Assembly: GCA_030248225.1 (NCBI GenBank)
Contig: JASANE010000555.1
Span: 1-64,000 of the forward strand
Source of the DNA: Trileptium ribeirensis
Taxonomy: Eukaryota > Nematoda > Enoplea > Enoplida > Thoracostomopsidae
Direction: 5' to 3'
Length of the DNA: 64,000 nt
Shown here: piece by piece, positions 24,624-37,200 of the stretch
Position numbering within the stretch: position 1 is the first letter of the stretch
Layout: every line of letters starts with the position of its first letter
Made by a program: the position numbers and the translations under genes
The notes under the pieces: model-generated
What the model saw: only the letters and a program-made list of their open reading frames with translations
The model's database searches: none
What the model was told of the DNA's origin: nothing

Positions 24624-24956
24624 TTCAACTTGACACGTCTTCATAAACACGGTTTCTAACTTATCATAAAATGATATTGCTAGCGTGTTATGACCCGAAG
24701 TATTTAGCGATTTCACGTTTTGTGATAAGGTAACTATATCATGATTTGCGACTTGTCGTTTAGCGTTATGTTTGCTTCCGCAACATCTACTGCTGTACAT
24801 TCGTGCTAAGCCATGGTCACTCTGACTCGATTCAATCGAACGTTGCGCGAGGAGTTGGGCTAGCCTAGTTGAAGCAGTCTGGCAAAGTCCATTTGGTGTT
24901 GGAGCAACGTGTGCAATCGATACGCCAGCTTCATCAGTAGTCGTTGTGTAACTCAT
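24624..24956 (-). CDS. First coding exon of minus-strand coiled-coil gene
   Basis: The frame starts ATG at 24956 with TAA two codons upstream and no good acceptor in between, so this ATG is likely the true start. It runs 111 codons to a consensus donor (GTTGAA/GTAAGC) in phase 0. The N-terminal half is Ser/Thr/Gln-rich and probably disordered; the last third (SFYDKLETVFMKTCQVE) leads into the helical segment encoded by 23527-23661. The exon is visibly less AT-rich than its flanks. The unspliced frame continues 44 codons past the donor before a stop, with a hydrophobic stretch typical of intronic reading, which favours splicing. The product is unrecognised. Confidence 0.6.
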
Positions 24957-26655
24957 GTTTTAACATTTAAATTGTTAAAATAACTAATTTTATCAATCAG
25001 TAGCAATATGTAGCGTTGACTAATAAAGCGAGTAGTTAGGGTTTGAATATTTACAACTACTGATCAGAAGCACGAAATGTTTAGTTAATAAAGTGATGTT
25101 TAGTAATAATAAGGGTCGAAGCACGGCATTCACAGAGTGTGTAAGGCACAACAAATTTTGCGAGCCCATAGAGAAATACGTCGTTCACTTTAACAATTTC
25201 TTTTCTTCTCTAAAGTTTCCTAGTTCTTCAAACGTGTTACCTTCAACACACATAATGTACTACTACCCAGCACAACTATTATATATTTTCCATGGGCGAT
25301 AATGCATTGTGACTTTCGAAACCTCTGTTTAATAATCACTGTATTTATTTACTATTTATGTTAGTAAACCAGCCGAAGATACCGAAAATTTGAAACAAAT
25401 AATTTGCGTCGAATTTTGCAGCTTTGTGGCAAAGTTAAAATTTTTGCTTGTATTTTGAGTTTGTAGTTTCAATAAGGCTGTTTGTAGTTTCAATGGTTTG
25501 CTTTCACTATGTTACAACAACTTCAGCTATTAGAAAAACTTTAGGACTTTCCTAAAATCACCAGCACTAAAATCATCGATACGATAGATACATTGGAAAT
25601 TTTTTGGATTTTTCTGATACGAATGGAATCGTATCAGAATTCTTATTCTAGGTAATCCGAGCACTGTAATGCAAGCAAATTTTGAAATACGTTTGGAGAG
25701 GCAGCATATTTTTCATGAGACCAGAATTTTAACGTTAATCGTTATGTAATGTGCTAACGCATCGACAAATTTACTTAAATATTTCACAGTACATGGTGCT
25801 GTAAAAATATACCCATAAAACATCTGGAAGGCTTTTTCAAGAGAAAATATGGGAGCCAATGTGCAAAATATCTTTCAAAAACGCAGTAATATTTTTAGAA
25901 TCAATAAATCTTAATTGACTTGGTTGAGACAATGAACAGTACATGTGCTGTATTTGCCAATTTAATGAGAGAAAACGTACCAACATACCTGGCATAAACA
26001 GTAACTGTTCATGTTTAAAGCCGAGTTTCCTGCATTTTCAAATCTTTAGAGACAAATAGAGGTACTTTGAAGGTATTAATCGCCATTGAGGTTATTATCA
26101 ACAAGAACACTTTTTGGAAAAGTTCTCTACAGCTGGTTGAAAAGGTTTAAAATTGTCTAATATAAAAGGGCAGAAAAGACGAATTCGGATTTTTAAATTT
26201 ATGGCTAGATGGAGAAGTTTGTTTTGTGATTAGTACTGCCAATTATCATTTACAGTAGCATTTACGTGATTGTTGTTTGGCAACTGACCGGCCCTTATGT
26301 AGAATACTCATTTTATAGGAAGACACTAGACGCCGCGCAGAGACTGTTGGGTTTTACGCCATTGCCCTCCCTTTGCTAGCGAATCAAACCATGCCTAATA
26401 TTTAGATCAAACGAAAAGGATAACTAATAAACTCAATTAACCGATACCAATTATCCATATTTGAATCTTAAGCAAATCAGAGTATTCCTCGGTAAGGTAC
26501 AAACGATAGCACTAACATTTCGGCGTTCCGGTTCGGAAAATATACCCTTTATTTCGTAGCTACGCATAAATATTGGGATGAATTCAACAGTACTGCTTGT
26601 CGCAAAATCAACAGATACACGTTAACGATATGAATTAAGTAGAACTAATGCGGCT
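24957..26655. other. Upstream region of minus-strand gene
   Basis: This holds the presumed 5' UTR and promoter of the gene at 24956; I see no clear TATA box at a convincing distance. One 41-base candidate exon is listed separately at 25989-26029. Otherwise nothing was recognised. Confidence 0.4.
25989..26029 (-). CDS. Candidate 41-base microexon
   Basis: Acceptor GAAAATGCAG and donor CCAG/GTATGT frame 41 bases on the minus strand; the only open reading gives KLGFKHEQLLFMP. Size and splice sites are plausible, but so short a segment can arise by chance. It lies upstream of the ATG at 24956 and would belong to another gene or to a 5' part of this one. Confidence 0.18.
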
Positions 26656-27168
26656 TTCACGTTATAATGTCCCCAAAGTTTGGAACCTATGTACACCACA
26701 CAGTGTCAGGTACCCACACAGTGTCAGTCACACGCTTGACCACAGGGTGTCTTATATGCTCTCATGTTTTTATAATGTTTTTCAAAGGTAGCTAGCTATG
26801 GGTATTGCCACATCTCCACAGTATCAAGCACACCGTGTCTTCTTGCAGTTTCATTGACAGTGTGCGGCATTATTTCTTCAACGTTCATATGGCGTAGATA
26901 CAAATATCGAGAATTTAAACAAGGCTACACACCAAAATTGACTAATAAACCCCATTAGCTACAAACGGTGTTCGTTATAGTTATTTCGCTCCAAATTGGT
27001 AGCTAAGGGTGTGTACGACACTGTAAAGGTAAAATGTAGTAACTAGGGTCATATCGGACACCCTCAGCAATTGATTTACAGTATGGGTGTCACCCTGACC
27101 GTCTATACGGTAGGGTCGCGACTACTGGGGGACAAAAATTCCAGACAGCGGGGACATTATAACGTGAA
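26656..27168. mobile_element. Non-autonomous DNA element with 19-bp terminal inverted repeats
   Basis: The left end TTCACGTTATAATGTCCCC (26656-26674) is the exact inverse of GGGGACATTATAACGTGAA (27150-27168). The interior has repeated CACACAGTGTCAGG-like segments (about 26697-26830) and GGGTGTC/GACACCC motifs in both orientations. There is no transposase frame. A target duplication could not be defined, so end positions may be off by a few bases. The superfamily is unassigned. Confidence 0.7.
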
Positions 27169-28596
27169 CGCTGCGCAACTATTACAAAGTTCTTAATTAT
27201 GACAACTAGATATACACATATCTTGACAGACAATATTGGTTTTACCAGTGTATGCCGTGGTTTGGACTGAATTAGGAAAGTATTGACAGTAAAATATGCA
27301 GCTTATAGGTACACCCTCTGTCAAAATTTTTACCGAATTCGGCCCCTCATCTCAAGCTATAACTGCAGCAATATCTTCTAGACTTTAACAAAAATTGTTG
27401 ATTGTCTTTGGTTTCTCATTCAGTTTCTAAAGGCATTATCGGATATATTTCAGGCCTGCGGTTCGAATAGCACAGGTGCCCTGCACTGTGAAGACTTCTA
27501 TTACGTCAACTTTGCGGTTAACATCTCATAGACAGAAACAACAAAAATTGACGCGATTTTGGCTTAAAAGTGGGTTTTGCTTTTCTCCTGCTATTGGAAA
27601 GGGACACATACAGTGAAATACTTCTACCAGCATGTGCTGACGATTAAATGCAATCAATGGTTAAATTACATATATGCGTCCGTCTGTTCCCGATAAATAG
27701 CTGTTGTTGTAATAGAATTTTCGTTTAGTGCGGTAACCTAGCAACACGATAATCTATTTCGAGCACAAAACTTTGTAACCAGCAATTTCTATTTTAGCTC
27801 ATTTTATGGTGTGTCTCACTCGGAGGAGTATCTATCGCAATATATTAATGATTCCTAGATGACGGTCACCCTTCACTGCAACTTGGAACAGCATCTGTGA
27901 GATTCTATCTTTGAGGTCAGGAACTATAGGGGTCATACCTACATTTTGCCGATTTCTGTTTCGATATTAGGTATGGTAAACACAATAGTAAACATTCCTC
28001 CAAGCCATTCTATCATTTTGATCTAGGCAGTATTGTATTGGAAAACTAAGAAACAAAACATTTCACCAAATATTAACTGTGCATTTGTCAATACACGACG
28101 GCGAAGTGCCATAAAGTTCATCCCAGTGTCACTGTTTGCCGAATATATGTGCAATAGTCATCCAAAACTGAAGAAATATTGCTCTACGTAGGATTCAGTT
28201 AAAATAAAATGGTAATGTTCATGTTAAACGACTTCATAGAATAGTGTGTGCGTGAAAGTCAATCAAAATAATGAATTGTAACAACTCCGTCACAACCCTT
28301 TGAGGTATTTATGATCGCTTTCGCTTAGGCGCACGATTGTTTTTAATACTTACTTATACAGTCTCAACTGCAAAACTACTTCCTCAGCTTACATATTGTA
28401 TTGTGATTTAGATAATTGCTATATGACGTAGAAATATTAACGCACTACAAGTATTTTAAGATAAATAAATTAACATGCACCTTCGTAAGATCTGACCATG
28501 CATTACAATAAGTGATTGACAGTATAATTTGTTCATAACTTAGATACATTACACGCCTCATATTGTTATATAAATCTTCTTTGCATAAATCGATTA
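27169..28596. other. Intergenic AT-rich DNA
   Basis: Nothing supported was seen here. A GCGGTTCGAATAGC motif near 27467 resembles a pol III B box, but no A box lies at tRNA spacing. Confidence 0.45.
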
Positions 28597-29144
28597 ATGC
28601 GAGAGTAAACTTAACCCACGCCCATCAATAATCCTATTTTGCTATTTCGTTTAAAAATCTGTTACTGAACGTTTTTTGGTAAACCATAATCCAGCGCAAA
28701 ACTGTTCGCGAACACAAAGCTCTGTGACAGTAATCCGGTAAATTTGTGTTCGCGAACATTCAAGGAAAATTACCGAATTTTTTGCGAACGAAAATCTACC
28801 GGATTTGGATTCGCTGAATTTGTTCGCGAACACTGTAACGTAAACCACGTGAACGATTGATTTGTGACGTCAGTTTTGCGTTAAATTTGTTCGCTAACAC
28901 AGATAAATTCGAATCAGAAGCTGATAGGCGTTCGATAACAGTTTTCACTGCAAATTCAAAATCGTCAAAATTCTGTTCGAACACAAGCTGTAATTTTAGG
29001 TGCTTGTTTCTGATTTTGCCAATTTTCTGTTATCGAAAAGTCGATGAAATTTCCACATTTGTTTCGTAACAACGGTTTGCGCTTCGCTATCGGCTTTTAC
29101 AAAATAGGATAGTCGATGGGCGCATATTAAGTTTACTCGCGCAT
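28597..29144. mobile_element. TIR element carrying repeated GTTCGCGAAC palindromes
   Basis: The left end ATGCGAGAGTAAACTTAA, then CGCCCATC and ATCCTATTTTG, matches the inverse of the right end (CAAAATAGGAT, GATGGGCG, TTAAGTTTACTCGCGCAT) over about 48 bases with few mismatches. Inside, the palindrome GTTCGCGAAC occurs at about 28703, 28748 and 28820, with degenerate forms near 28783, 28889 and 28973. No transposase frame is present; short open frames on both strands reflect palindromic content. The exact target duplication is unclear. Confidence 0.65.
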
Positions 29145-29289
29145 AAGCTAGTATAAGGCAACGCGAAGTGATTTGAAATAAGCTGTATATAAAGCTTTTA
29201 ATGAGGCGAACAAAGTTTAGTCATCTTTGTACTGTTACGAAAATTGGAAACATCAAGCTATATTTTTAAACATTGGCACATGTTTATTG

Positions 29290-31370
29290 CTAAGAGAGAT
29301 TTGCAAAATTGTGGTAACATAAAGTATTGATGTTAATTGATAAATGATTTGTCTGTTTTAAATTATGCGAGGTTAAAATGTGTTCTGATCGAAGCGAAAT
29401 AAATATGTTGTGCATACATGCCGAAGCAGTCGGTTGCGAAGGCCACCCAGGCCCCAAGTCTTCGGACCCACACCGAAGCTCTGGTTTACACTTGAGGGTA
29501 CCACACTGCCCCCACCCCTGGTGAGTCACAATCATCGTCTCTCAAGTAACATAAAATCCTCACGCCTTTTCAGCGCGAAAAATTTTATCAAAATTTTCGA
29601 AAAATAGACTTCCAAGTGGAAAAATGGGGTAAAATTGGCAAAAATGTGTTCTCATCGAGGAGTCGTCAACTTTTTTCAGCAGTTCCGGAGGAACTCTCAT
29701 GAAGACCTGTGCCGGTCTGAGGTGACCTTTCCCCGTTGACACCAGCTACCCCTGCCTGAGACTTCGGAGCGTCACCATGTGTAATATTGTGCTTACAAAT
29801 TTAAGGTAATATAAAATATTGATGTTAAATTTAGAAACACCTAGTCAGTTTCTAACTATGCTGACTTAGCCCTTGTATGTGTTCGCATCAAACAGAAATA
29901 TGTTATGCTTAAAAATTTGAGGTAACAAAATGTTGATGTTGAATAGAAAACCGTATCCGTATAGTCACTATATTAATTTGAAATCTTGATATGTGTTCTC
30001 TACGCAGCTAACTGTTTGAAATATGTTATGCTTACTAACTTGATGTAGCATAAAATATTGATGCTGAATTTTAAACTATGTTAATTTAAAATCTTGATGT
30101 GTGTTCTCTAGGAAGCGAAATATGTCATGCTTCCAAAATTGATATAGTATATACTATTCGTGTTAAATTTATAAATATCTTGTCAATTTGCAATCGTGTT
30201 CATTTAAAACCTTGATATTGGTCTCTACGGAGCGCAATATGTTATGCTTGCAAACTTGAGCTAACAAAGAAATTGGTTCACTTTATAAACAAACGTAAAG
30301 TCATTTTCAACCTATGTTGATTTAAGCCGTGGCACTATATTTTTACAACGAGCCGATACGTAAATATTGATGCTGAATTTAAAATTGCGTAGTCAATTTG
30401 ATACTATGTTGAGCTAAAGCTTGAAATTATGCCTTCAGTAAAAAAACAAATACGTTGTATACTGATACAACGTTATACTAATACACTTGTAAAATCAAGA
30501 AAGATGTTGATCTTGAATTTAGAAATGTATAGTTAGTTCGAACAATGTTAATTTTAGTCTTAGCATATGCATACTACATAGCGAAATAGGTCGCGCTTGG
30601 AAAATTAATCTCAGATATATATTGGTGTTGAATTTACAATGATCTATTCAATTTCAATCTATGATGATTTAAAGCCTTGAATTGTATTCTCTATAAAGCC
30701 AAATATGTTGTGCTTGCAAAGTTGCGGTGACATGAAATATTAATGCTGAATTTACAAACTTAGAGTCAATTTCAAGCTATTTTGATTTTAAATCTTGATT
30801 TTAAATCTCCACGAAACGAAACATGTTAATAGTAATGCTGAATTTAAAAACGTGCGGTCAATTTAAGACTATTCTGATTTATAATCTTGATATATGTTGC
30901 CAACGAAGCGAAACATACTGTGCTCGTAAAATTGCGGTAACATGAAATATTAATGCTGAATTTACAAAAATACAGTCGATTTCAAACTATATTGACTGAA
31001 AACTTTGGTATGCGTTTTCTTCAAAGAGACATTTGCGAAACTGAGGTTACATAAAATATTGATGTTGAATTTAAATTTAAAATCTTAATGTATTCTCCGC
31101 GAAGCGAAACCTGTTGTGCTTGAAAAATCAATGTTACATAAATACTGAAGTTGCATTTAGAAACGTTTAGTTGGTTTAAAACTACGTTGATTTAACTCCT
31201 AGTATGTGCTTACTACGAACCGAAATATGTTATGCTAGCAAAATTGAGGAAGAATAAAATATCGATGTTGAATTTAGAAACGTATAGACATTTCAAACAA
31301 TGTTGATATAAAACCGTAAAAAAATTTCACTACAAAGCGAAACACGACGTGCATCAAATTTATCAATAAA
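29290..31370. repeat. Degenerate satellite array, unit about 119 bp
   Basis: The repeating order is GAAGCGAAATATGTT, TGCTTGCAAAATTGAGG, TAACATAAAATATTGATGTT, GAATTTAGAAACG, TATAGTCAATTTCAAACTA, TGTTGATTTAAAATCTTGA, TATGTGTTCTCTACG. The AATATTGATG landmark recurs near 29324, then 29814, 29932, 30054, 30157, 30363, 30500, 30620, 30737, 30830, 30946, 31056, 31142 and 31257, spacing mostly 90-125. Units are strongly diverged and all in one orientation. The array is split by a GC-richer insertion at about 29415-29770. Confidence 0.85.
29415..29770. mobile_element. GC-rich insertion inside the 119-bp satellite
   Basis: The satellite unit stops at about 29415 (TGTGCATACATGCC) and resumes at about 29770 (TGTGCTTACAAATTT). 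The insert is GC-rich at both ends and has a core with AAAATGGGGTAAAATTGGCAA (21 bases across 29619-29640), inverse in sense to cores at 17375-17650. No target duplication could be set with certainty. It is probably a member of the same dispersed family. Confidence 0.5.
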
Positions 31371-31447
31371 AGTCAATTGATGGTAGTATTTGTTATAATA
31401 ATGATGTTATCGACCCAAAAAAACTGTGTTGATTATACATTTAGCAG

Positions 31448-31585
31448 CAGATGAGATTGCGCTCACTGTTTCCTGTTATCAGTATCTGCTTATGGCACCC
31501 CCTAAACAAGCATCGCGAGCTCTATCTCTGCCGAGACTGCCCTCCAAGATTGCTATACTTGAGTGGATATTAACTTCTCACATAC
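31448..31585 (+). CDS. Candidate plus-strand exon, first of a pair
   Basis: An acceptor (GATTATACATTTAGCAG) leads into a frame beginning DEIALTVSCYQYLLMAPP, ending at a possible donor (CACATAC/GTATTT). The frame includes LPSKIAILEWILTSH. It joins in phase to 31678-31745 across a 92-base intron. The product is unrecognised. It lies just beyond the end of the satellite array. Confidence 0.3.
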
Positions 31586-31677
31586 GTATTTGCACAATTT
31601 TACACAAAAAACTTGTAGTGAAAAAACAACATCTGGCATGGGAACGCTTAATAGTGGAGATTACCTGATTTTTGCAG

Positions 31678-31745
31678 ATTATGACATTTCACTTGAGCTC
31701 CTCCAAACTCCAGTGGCCCTACATATCCCGCAAATGGGGTTCAGG
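31678..31745 (+). CDS. Candidate plus-strand exon, second of a pair
   Basis: A very good acceptor (TTACCTGATTTTTGCAG) and donor (TTCAGG/GTAAGG) bound 68 bases. In the phase set by 31448-31585 it reads YDISLELLQTPVALHIPQMG. A second frame is also open, so the reading depends on the upstream exon. Unrecognised. Confidence 0.35.
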
Positions 31746-33984
31746 GTAAGGGCGCTCAGCACGGGACTGCCTGTTTTGTATTTAAGTATTAAATAATATG
31801 TCTGTCAAGAAGACCCAACACAACACTGTAGTGATCGAGACTGTCAAAATCGCACTCTACGAAGCACCTTATTAGGATAACGACACAGATCTCATATAAT
31901 ATTCATAACAAATTGAAAATAAAGTCCTATTTTTTGCATCCTACTTTGCCGACAGGATGTTGTTGAAATGTATTACCACGAAGACTAGCTATTTGCGGCT
32001 AACTGTTTTGGATTTGTTTTATCAATAAAAATGTCACTGTAAAATACATGTGAGCGGACGAAAAATGCTTGGATAGAGCCAGCCTTCCTAGTCTACTTCT
32101 AAATTACTGCTTGTCGCATATACGGGAAGCCGCTACAATGCAATGGATTAATATTACCAGTAAATTAAAGCAGAATAAGAGCTTTTTCGCAGTGATACTG
32201 TCGGACAGTATAAATATCCATACATTAAATGGTACTATATACTACGTCGCTCTCAGGTTCTAGTAATTTTTTGCTTCCAGACAATGTTTATAATAGGTTT
32301 TTGTAGTTTCGGCTGAATCGCTCAGTATCCGTCATTATATGCACAGGTCTTGATTGAAATTTCGTATGTTGCGATTCATCTATATATAGCTAGGTAAATG
32401 CATGTAAATTAATAGCAGCAGGTAATAATAATGACAAAAATAATCAAGTGCTGAAGCTAAGCTAGTAAAGCTGAGGTTCGTAGAAAATTATTTGTATTCA
32501 CTAAATGCGCTTGGTATAATTTTAAAGCCTACTTAACTGTTCGTTGGTTCAATTTTTAATATTTTATCGGTTTACATTTCATTTTAAAGTTAATATTAGT
32601 CTAAAAATCATATATAACGCCTATACCTTCATATATCTCAACAATAGATAAATTGTGCGTATATATTATAATTTGCTTGCTTATACAATCAACAAGGGTC
32701 GTGGCTAAGGTATGTGTGTGAACTTTCTGCATGATATCATGCTTCACAAAATTTGAAAGCCAATATTAAAACTAACACGTGGATAGAAGAGCGTTATATA
32801 TTTTAGCCTCAATCATGTTATTATTATATCACAAGCTATAACTCATACAAAACGGAAATATGATTAACTTAATAACAGCGATCTAAGAGTCTGTACATAT
32901 GCAGAGTGAACATATATGCATACAGTGAAATCTATGTTATTTAGTTCCAATGTTCAATATATAATTAGATGCTGTCCTCAGAACGTTGATTATACAATAT
33001 TACTTTATTATTAAATGGTTGCGACATTACAGTTCTATAAAATGTGAAATCGGAATGGAAATAAAATGTAACACTATTAACTAAATATGTAACGCTATGC
33101 ATTTACTTAAAGTTATGTTTTAAATTCATTTTTTTGCACATGAATAAAAACTCTCACCGTTTTATCCCGAACTCTTGAGGTACGAAAATTCGTTTTTCAA
33201 GCGAACATTATTCCCTATTTTACTGGTCAGCTAAAGCAAGGTTTTTCCTCTAAGAATATACTAGTTTAGAATAGCGTTAACAAAAGGAAAAATGCATCCG
33301 TCAAAGGTACATTACACTCACTGCAATATTTATAAAATGGCGAATTATTATGGCTGGAAATATGCTGTCCTGGGCACTTAAATTTTTGTCGATTCAAACT
33401 TTATCAATTCCAAAAATATTAATAATGCAGCAGATATATTCTTTAGAAATGTTTTATATTTAACGGCGCTGCTGGGTGCTCATATATCCAATATAACTGT
33501 ACCCTATATACATTTTCCATAAACATAGTGGACACGTCTTGTGAAGCAGCTGTCAACAGTTAAGGAATTGGACATTGACACACGACAACTGCTAGATTTG
33601 CAGTTATTCAACCTGTTCGTAAATTATTTGAAACTTTGAATGGCTATGACGCTGTGTTGGGATTCTACTCCCCCGTAAAAAGCCGAAACGGCTACTAATC
33701 CATGAAATAGTTTTTTGACCCAAACTTAATAGTTTCATTCCGCTGTTACCTGGTTTACGGTATGTATTAACAATTTGAACGGAACTTCGAGCTGGTTTTA
33801 ACCTGAACATTGGTCTTGTTTAACTGCTGCTCTCAAACATGGGAAAATGTATTTAAATACATCCGGTCCGGTAGTGTTAATTCACAGTATGGAAAAATAC
33901 AGTCGCATCCGCCTATCGGTTCCTAAATGAGGTAGCTGCAGTAATTCCTAAAACGTACTAAATGCTACACCATACACAGACCAA
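31746..33984. other. Intergenic AT-rich DNA
   Basis: No supported feature was seen. Continuation exons of the plus-strand candidate could lie here but none stood out. Confidence 0.45.
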
Positions 33985-34200
33985 GTTACCAAGTCCAAGG
34001 GGAATAGGGAAACCCGGATACTGGGGGAGGGAAACCTTCCGGATCCCATTGGGTAAGCTTGTCGGAGAGGCATGTAGAGGTGCGGCGGCTTCGGCGCGGT
34101 GAGAGGTCGGACCTTATGCCCTAAGGATGCTGAGGCCTCTGGGTAGGGAGGGGTCGGAGCTTCAGGGAAGAATAACTCCTCATAAGAATGTATGTTCTAA
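33985..34200. repeat. GC-rich repeat island sharing a tail with 16060-16295
   Basis: It starts near CCAAGTCCAAGGGGAATAG, is GC-rich throughout (GGTGCGGCGGCTTCGGCGCG; GGGTAGGGAGGGGTCGG), and ends GAATAACTCCTCATAAGAATG, matching the end of the 16 kb island. It is probably a mobile-element derivative with no coding sequence. Confidence 0.4.
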
Positions 34201-37200
34201 ACCTACCAGCCACTAGCTAATTATATAATTTTCTTAATACATATTGGGAACTCAAAATCTTGGTATGTGATTTCGCACACGTTACGGTGTTTCTCATTTT
34301 TAATAGCATTCAATATCTACATGATTCCCACTATCGAGGACATAACATATCATCTGACCATAACCATCTCTGAGTTCTTGAACAATAAGGACGAAAATTA
34401 GTTTTTCCGCGTTAATATTTATAGTATTCGCCTGCATGTGCACAAGTGTGAAAATATCCAATATGATGTATGCAATATGTATCTATTCACTATTCGGCAC
34501 TGAAACCATATAGATAGTTGTCGTTGATGTCTACGTAGCCTTAATTTTAGTATATGACGACTGATTCTTTAGAAAAAATAAACTATCCTTTGAAACCTGG
34601 TTTTAACACAAATGAGTTTTTGTTGACACAGTCCAAAAATATGTCATCAGCACCGCTACCAACAAAATGTTAAGACGTTTGAAAAAGACTGCCTTTACAT
34701 TCATTGCAACTATAATGTGCATTGTATTTACACGAAATAATATATATTATTATAGGATTCACTTCATATGTTCTGTAGACCAACCAAATACCTATATCCA
34801 CAAAAACCTAAAATCACTGCAGTAGTAATGTCTTGCCAACGCCATGATTGATTGGCGTATGAATTTTCTGTAGAGAAAATATTGAGTTGTACTTATTATC
34901 TATGATCAGTAGGTATTGATGATTTACGGCCTTTAAAGAGTGCGTACTTACAACATGCAAACATTTATAAATCCTTTGTAAATGATGTTCACAAAATTTT
35001 TTTTTCATAATTTCGTGAATGAATGAATCCGTGCTTTCTATAACAAACTTTTGTCGCGTCGGTGAGTTGAACCAAGATCGCTTGGCTGCAGTTATCTGTG
35101 CTCTTACACCATGGTGTTATTGATGACCTATTCATCGTCTATCCGTTAGAATTAGAGGAACGTTTATTCGAAAATAATATATATGTATATTTGGTTTTAC
35201 GCCACCGAAAACCGCTGTCTCATTGACTCAGTGACCAAGAACTTTCAAGAAATCACTCATCACTAATGTGTCACAGGAAAAATACAACGGTAGATCAAAT
35301 CTAATGCTCTACAGTTGCATTGTAGAGTATCCTAAGTGTGTAGCGCGCGCTGCGGTTTGACCGTTCCTTGTTTAGCAAAAATCTTGATTCCACGATGGAT
35401 TATCTTATAATAAGCAAATCAGTTTCGATGCGATATAACACATAAATTTTCTTCTAACATTACTATATGCGAGATGAGTAGAGAAGTAATAAGATTTATT
35501 TATGAAAGATTTCACTGAGTGCTCGGTCCTTAAAATACATCTTACCTTCAGCGACGTTACCGAGCTCTGAATTACTTTTGTTTATCTCTGTGAATCTAAG
35601 CAGTATATATTGCTTTATATATACAGTTTAGCTACTGGCATTACATATGCATTCAAATATGTGTGAATTTTATTGTGATGCTTGGAATACTGGATTTTCA
35701 TAGTTTTCTAAACCCTTTTTAAGCTCAGTGGCACTGGGTACACCAAGTATTTAGGAAAACAACCGCCGACCGGAATTATAGTCTGCCATTTAACATATTG
35801 CTTAATCAAAAACTCCATAAACATTTATCATAAATAATGTTAGCAACCAGTGTTGTGTGCGCGACACATGAACAACGAATGCCCGAGAGAGTTAGCAACT
35901 GAGTCAAAAAAGTAACGAAAAATTATCGATATAATCGTTCTGAACACCACAGTGCATAATAGTACGGAATACATGTTGTCCGCCAAACGGACGACTGCTG
36001 TTTTAAAGCACACATCAGTGCTATAAGCAAATTTTTCCCCACTTTGGTTTAATTTTTTGCATTTAACATATAAATTTCGTTCCTGACAACTCAGTAAATG
36101 TCGACGATGTTTGCGTGTTTTTCAATACCACACTACATTTAACACTACTGATCGGTAAAATAATTACGAACAGAATGGCTTGCAAAATCAATCGATGTAC
36201 AGTGTAATTACTTGTGTGTATGGGGTAGAATCATGATTCGAATTTGTGGTTACATCTGCCCTAATAACAAGATGCCACAAATTCGTTTCACAGATATTTT
36301 TTAAAATTTAGCCATGAAAATTACGCTAATTCTCTGTTTATGCGATTAAAAAACTGCCACAATGGCTCAGAAAAGTAAAATAATACATTGACAAGGCATT
36401 AGATCCTCCGATCTTAAGTTTTACGCGTCATAGCACGAAACTACAGACGTATCGTTTGCAGTCTTAAACAAAAATATAAACCATTTTACTATACGTTGGC
36501 ATATGGGTGCGCTTCATATATCTCTCGCATGAGGCGTATATTTATATATTCACAGATGTCATCTTCGCGTGTCTGCTTACAAATTTATCATTTTTCGTTG
36601 TAGGAATGATCGAACCTAGCGGTAGTTGCTATATCAGCGACCGCTCCTCTTTTTAACATTTTTGTTTTGAAAACTTGGGCAAAATACCATTAAAAATAAA
36701 ATACTACAACTTGCTGCGAAGCGAGTAATAGATTATATCTTATATTAAAATATCATCCATATTCGCTAATCGGGTTCTTTTCTACATTATATCAATTGCA
36801 ATAAAATTTCGGAAATTGGTTCTAATAATGTGTTATACACAAAATGTGTATCACAATTTGTGTGAGATTATTAGACGATGAGTGTATTCTTTTTGTGTTC
36901 ACTTTTGCCGACAGTTTAGATGATCATTGTAGATATGTCCGTTTGGTTTTCATGTTCAAATTGATCAAACCAATTTGATTTGAATAATATAGGTATTACC
37001 AGGTCTGACAGTATCTGGAGTATACCTCACAGTGACAACAGCGAATATGCTATTGTCATTGGATGAATTCATATTGTAGATTATACACGACATTAAAAGG
37101 AATTCTTCGCAATTTAAACTTTTTTCAGAAAAAAAGGATTATTAAAAAAGTTAACGATATTTGTTTTCAAAACTTGGAAAACATTCAAAGAACAAACCCT

